Assembly: GCA_964404395.1 (NCBI GenBank)
Contig: CAYOKA010000074.1
Location: forward strand, 1 to 10,447
From: JAAYBT01 sp964404395
GTDB lineage: Bacteria; Bacillota; Clostridia; Acetivibrionales; DTU013
DNA length: 10,447 bases
Reading direction: 5' to 3'
This document shows, one piece after another, positions 7,907 through 10,447 of this stretch. The position numbers and the translations under genes are program-made. The first letter of the stretch is position 1, and each line of letters starts with the position of its first letter. The notes beneath the pieces were generated by a model. That model was given only the letters and a program-made list of their open reading frames with translations, had not been told where the DNA came from and made no database searches.

Positions 7907-9179
7907 TCATCCCGCCGAACTGCTTATTATTGTGGACATGATATCCTCTTGGGTCGCTTCGCTTGTCTTCATTTCTCCTACGACACGGCCCTCATTAATT
8001 ATGTATAAGCGGTCCGTAATTCCTAATATCTCGGGCAGCTCCGAAGAGATCATTATAATGCATTTTCCGGCATCTGCCAATTCTAATATTATCTTGTATA
8101 TCTCATACTTTGCGCCAACATCGATTCCTCTTGTAGGTTCGTCGAGTATCAGCACATCAGGGGTGGCAAATATCCATTTGCTGAGCACTACCTTTTGCTG
8201 GTTGCCTCCTGATAAATTCCCCACTTTTTGAAATACACTTGATGACTTTATGTTAAACCTTTTCCTGTAATCCTTTCCTACGATCAATTCCTCATCTTCG
8301 TTTATAACGAAGCCCTTTGTAATCGCCTTCAAATTAGCCAGCGTAATGTTTTTCTTTAGGTCTAGTATATGGACCAGCCCGGCTGTCTTTCTATCTTCGG
8401 TAACATAAGCTATGCCACTTTCTATTGCCTGTTCAATATTGTTGAGAGTAATTTTCTTGCCATCCTTGATAAGTGTACCACTTATCTTTTTGCCGTATGC
8501 TTTGCCGAATATGCTCATTGCAAGCTCNNNNNNNNNNNNNNNNNNNNNNNNNNNNNNNNNNNNNNNNNNNNNNNNNNNNNNNNNNNNNNNNNNNNNNNNN
8601 NNNNNNNNNNNNNNNNNNNNNNNNNNNCTCGAGAAGGTGATTAGAGTCTTCGTCGTTGAGGGCTGCTGTTGGCTCATCCAATATAAGCAGTTCGCAATTT
8701 TTCGAAAGAGCCTTGGCTATCTCAACAAGCTGCTGTTTTCCAACACCGATGTTCTTTATCTGTGCTGTATGCTTTTCATTAAGGCCAACCCTCTGCATTA
8801 GTTTTATGGCTTCCTTGTTAGTTTCATCCCAGTTTATTACACCATTCTTTACTCTTTCATTTCCCAAGAAAATATTCTCAGCAATCGTCATGAAAGGGCT
8901 CAGTGCCAACTCCTGATGGATTATAGCTATTCCTGCCGCTTCACTGTCTCGTATATTCTTAAACCTGCATTCAGTCCCCCTAAAAATTATGTCCCCGCTA
9001 TATGAACCATAGGGATGTATGCCGCTCAGAACATTCATCAGGGTAGATTTGCCAGCCCCATTTTCGCCAACCAAGGCATGTATCTCGCCCTTCTTCACTT
9101 GAAAAGTAACATCGCTCAGAGCGGTGACGCCAGGAAACTCTTTTGTTATATTTGTCATTTCAAGGATATATTCCGACAT
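7907..9179 (-). CDS. mmsA: Multiple-monosaccharide ABC importer ATPase, MmsA/GguA type, interrupted by a scaffold gap
   Basis: This double ABC-domain ATPase energises the importer. The N-terminal piece (9179 to 8628, 184 residues) has Walker A GENGAGKST (38-46), the Q-loop with Gln89 (IIHQE), a reduced signature VGKQQ (146-150) and Walker B LLILDEPTAALN (164-175). The C-terminal piece (8527 to 7907, 206 residues) has YVTEDRK, the canonical signature LSGGNQQK, Walker B VLILDEPTRGIDVG and MISSELPE at the switch position. The weak first signature is normal for this class. The gap hides the end of domain 1 with its H-loop, the linker, and the Walker A of domain 2. Relatives have about 510 residues and 390 are visible, so about 120 (some 360 bases) are missing. 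Both gap edges fall on codon boundaries, so 100 bases would break the frame; the N count is not the real length. Start: ATG with AGGAG seven bases upstream. Confidence 0.9.
8528..8627. other. Scaffold gap, 100 N, inside the ATPase gene
   Basis: This is a run of exactly 100 N. The flanking halves belong to the two ABC domains of one MmsA-type protein in the right order and strand, so the join is sound. The spacer is too short and out of frame; about 360 bases are expected from family length. Confidence 0.97.
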
Positions 9180-9222
9180 TGTCTGCTCCTTTATAACTCT
9201 GGTTTTCTACTCGCGTTATTTA

Positions 9223-9251
9223 AAATGACGGCAGCTATGCTGCCGCCATTT
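9223..9251 (-). terminator. Intercistronic stem-loop between chvE and mmsA (leaky terminator or mRNA-stabilising hairpin)
   Basis: The arms AAATGACGGCAGC (9223-9235) and GCTGCCGCCATTT (9239-9251) surround a three-base loop. In - strand RNA all 13 positions pair, one as G-U. In + strand RNA that position is an A-C mismatch, so the structure favours the - strand. Four U follow and then A-rich sequence, so it is not a full U tract. Such hairpins after a binding-protein gene commonly protect its mRNA or reduce readthrough, giving more binding protein than ATPase and permease. The 95-bp spacer also holds a 14-bp AT-rich palindrome (9260-9273) right after the chvE stop. Confidence 0.7.
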
Positions 9252-9274
9252 CAATACATTTTAATGCATTAAAT

Positions 9275-10351
9275 TTACTTTGCGTCCGGTATGTCTGCTA
9301 ACTCATAGTATTCGCTGTCAACGAGAAGTGATTTCCAGTTATCCTTGTTTGCAAATTTGATCTCGCAGTTGTATGAAGGAACTTCAATCACTCCATTGTT
9401 GTAGTTCGCGTTTGTTGGGACTTCCTCTCCTGCGAGTATTGCATTCGTCATAGCGATAACCTGATCTGCAAGAACTCTGGTATCCTTGAATATTGACATT
9501 GATTGCTCGCCGCGGATGATCTGGCCTACATTAATCTTATCACAGTCCTGTCCGGTAAGTACCGGGAAAGGTTTGGATGATGAGCCATATCCTGCGGACT
9601 TGAGGGAAGCTACGATACCCTGTGCAAGACTATCATTTGGTGAAAGGACTACATCGATATTTTCGTCTGCATAATAAGCAGTCAGAAGGTTATCCATTCT
9701 GTCCTGTGCTCCCTTGGATTCCCAGTTTGTGATAGCAATCTGATCAGGGAACTTGGTCTGAGTCGATTTAACTACAAGCACGCCACTATCTATGTACTGC
9801 TGCAGAACATCCATAGCGCCCTGGTTAAACAGTCCTGCGTTATTGTCGCCCGGGTCACCGCCGAAGCACTCCATCGAGAAGGGGCCCTTTTCGCCTTTAT
9901 CAAGTCCAAGCTCACTTACGATGAACTCTCCCTGCATTTTGCCAACGCCGTAGTTGTCAAATGTGGCATAGTAGTCGCATTTGTCAGTGTTTGTGATCAA
10001 TCTGTCATAAGCAATTACAGGTATCTTTGCTTTTTTAGCCTGCTCAAGAACTCCACCCAAAGCACCACCATCAATCGATGCTATGACAAGAACATCAACT
10101 CCCTGGGTGATCTGGTTCTCAATCTGGGTATTCTGAACATCCTGTTTGTTGTCGGCGTATTGAAGATCTACTTTGTATCCCTTTGCCTCCAGAGCAGCCT
10201 TAACATTGGCGCCGTCCTCATTCCATCTCTGGAGTGATTTTGTCGGCATAGTTACACCGACGGTCTTACCCGACTTTGCAGCACTGCAGCCTGCGAAAAC
10301 GGCTGTCAGCATTACAAGAACCAATAATAACACGATCGACTTTTTAGCCAT
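9275..10351 (-). CDS. chvE: Multiple-monosaccharide-binding lipoprotein, ChvE type
   Basis: This 358-residue extracellular sugar-binding lipoprotein delivers substrate to the MmsAB importer. The signal peptide has lipobox VFAGC with Cys22. The mature part follows ChvE closely: TMPTKSLQRWNEDGANV (34-50), LQYADN (63-68), VIASIDGGAL (89-98), VIAYDRLI (112-119), YYATFDN (127-133), GGDPGDNNAGLF (164-175), RMDNLLTAYYAD (218-229), VVLSPNDSLAQGI (234-246), GQD (267-269) and IFKDTR (287-292). ChvE proteins bind glucose, galactose, arabinose, xylose and related sugars, so broad specificity is likely. Ser-Pro-Asn-Asp and Cys270 after GQD differ slightly from the usual SPYD and GQDAE. It is the first gene of the importer operon, with GGAGG seven bases before ATG 10351. 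A 95-bp spacer with a stem-loop separates it from mmsA, probably allowing higher expression of the binding protein. Confidence 0.92.
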   Translation of the reverse strand: MAKKSIVLLLVLVMLTAVFAGCSAAKSGKTVGVTMPTKSLQRWNEDGANVKAALEAKGYKVDLQYADNKQDVQNTQIENQITQGVDVLVIASIDGGALGGVLEQAKKAKIPVIAYDRLITNTDKCDYYATFDNYGVGKMQGEFIVSELGLDKGEKGPFSMECFGGDPGDNNAGLFNQGAMDVLQQYIDSGVLVVKSTQTKFPDQIAITNWESKGAQDRMDNLLTAYYADENIDVVLSPNDSLAQGIVASLKSAGYGSSSKPFPVLTGQDCDKINVGQIIRGEQSMSIFKDTRVLADQVIAMTNAILAGEEVPTNANYNNGVIEVPSYNCEIKFANKDNWKSLLVDSEYYELADIPDAK

Positions 10352-10447
10352 AACAATTCCTCCATTTATATATTGATAACTAAATTGTATACTGTGTTAT
10401 GTTAGGCTAAAATAGAGATAATTATCAGATGTTGGTAATTTATTATC
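10352..10447 (-). promoter_or_regulatory. Upstream region of the importer operon with candidate promoter and operator elements
   Basis: These 96 bases, at least part of the 5' regulatory region of chvE, are AT-rich and hold no gene. On the - strand a possible -10, TATACA (10386-10391), lies about 35 bases before the ATG. Its -35 position is a poor match, as expected of an activator-dependent promoter. Farther up are a perfect 10-bp palindrome GATAATTATC (10417-10426) and a second GATAAT (10442-10447), exactly 21 bases apart as direct repeats. That spacing suits AraC-family regulators such as YesN. The repeats are short, so the regulatory reading is tentative. More of the region lies outside the window. 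Confidence 0.35.

Noticed and set aside
8433..8677. Two overlapping ATPase genes around the third gap
   Set aside because: They are the two halves of one mmsA gene, thrown into different frames by the arbitrary 100-N spacer.
8634..8736. Weak signature motif (VGKQQ) in the first ABC domain as a sign of a broken ATPase
   Set aside because: A degenerate first-domain signature is usual in the MmsA/XylG/RbsA class, and Walker A and B are intact.
9015..9272. 85-codon + strand frame over the mmsA start and the chvE-mmsA spacer
   Set aside because: It mostly overlaps the conserved Walker A region in antisense, and its predicted peptide has no recognisable features. The spacer is better explained by the stem-loop.

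Overview
The window looks like a draft or metagenomic scaffold from a Gram-positive Firmicute, probably of the class Clostridia. The evidence is strong GGAGG-type ribosome binding sites, lipobox signal peptides on the binding proteins, low to moderate GC (about 40% over most of the window by eye), and a YesM/LytS-type kinase paired with a YesN/AraC-type regulator. Three runs of exactly 100 N (1357-1456, 4787-4886, 8528-8627) are scaffold gaps. Two interrupt genes and one separates two unrelated regions.

Region A (1-1356, + strand) is an internal fragment of a proton-translocating membrane subunit of the complex I / group 4 hydrogenase / Mrp antiporter superfamily. Its start lies before the window and its end is lost in the first gap.

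Region B (1457-10447, all - strand) is a sugar uptake and sensing locus, read from high to low coordinates. First comes a ChvE-type multiple-monosaccharide ABC importer: lipoprotein binding protein (9275-10351), double-domain ATPase interrupted by the third gap (7907-9179), and permease (6669-7892). After a stem-loop and a fresh extended -10 promoter comes a sensory operon. It encodes a membrane-anchored sugar-binding protein (5510-6520), a sensor histidine kinase interrupted by the second gap (4121-5491), a YesN-type response regulator (2516-4102), and a second, clearly XylF-like lipoprotein binding protein (1470-2498). Spacings inside this second operon are 17-18 bp.

The arrangement matches the XylFII-LytS-YesN three-component xylose sensor known from Clostridium beijerinckii. 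An anchored binding protein there reports extracellular pentose to the kinase, and the regulator activates transport genes. Here the sensor sits directly behind a ChvE/MmsAB-class importer, not an XylFGH importer, and a stand-alone XylF closes the operon. The likely job is detection and import of plant-derived monosaccharides such as xylose, arabinose, glucose or galactose. No catabolic gene, RNA gene, CRISPR array or mobile element is visible. The system is mostly a variant of known themes. The points of interest are the three binding proteins in one locus, the intercistronic stem-loops, and the doubtful scaffold join at the first gap.
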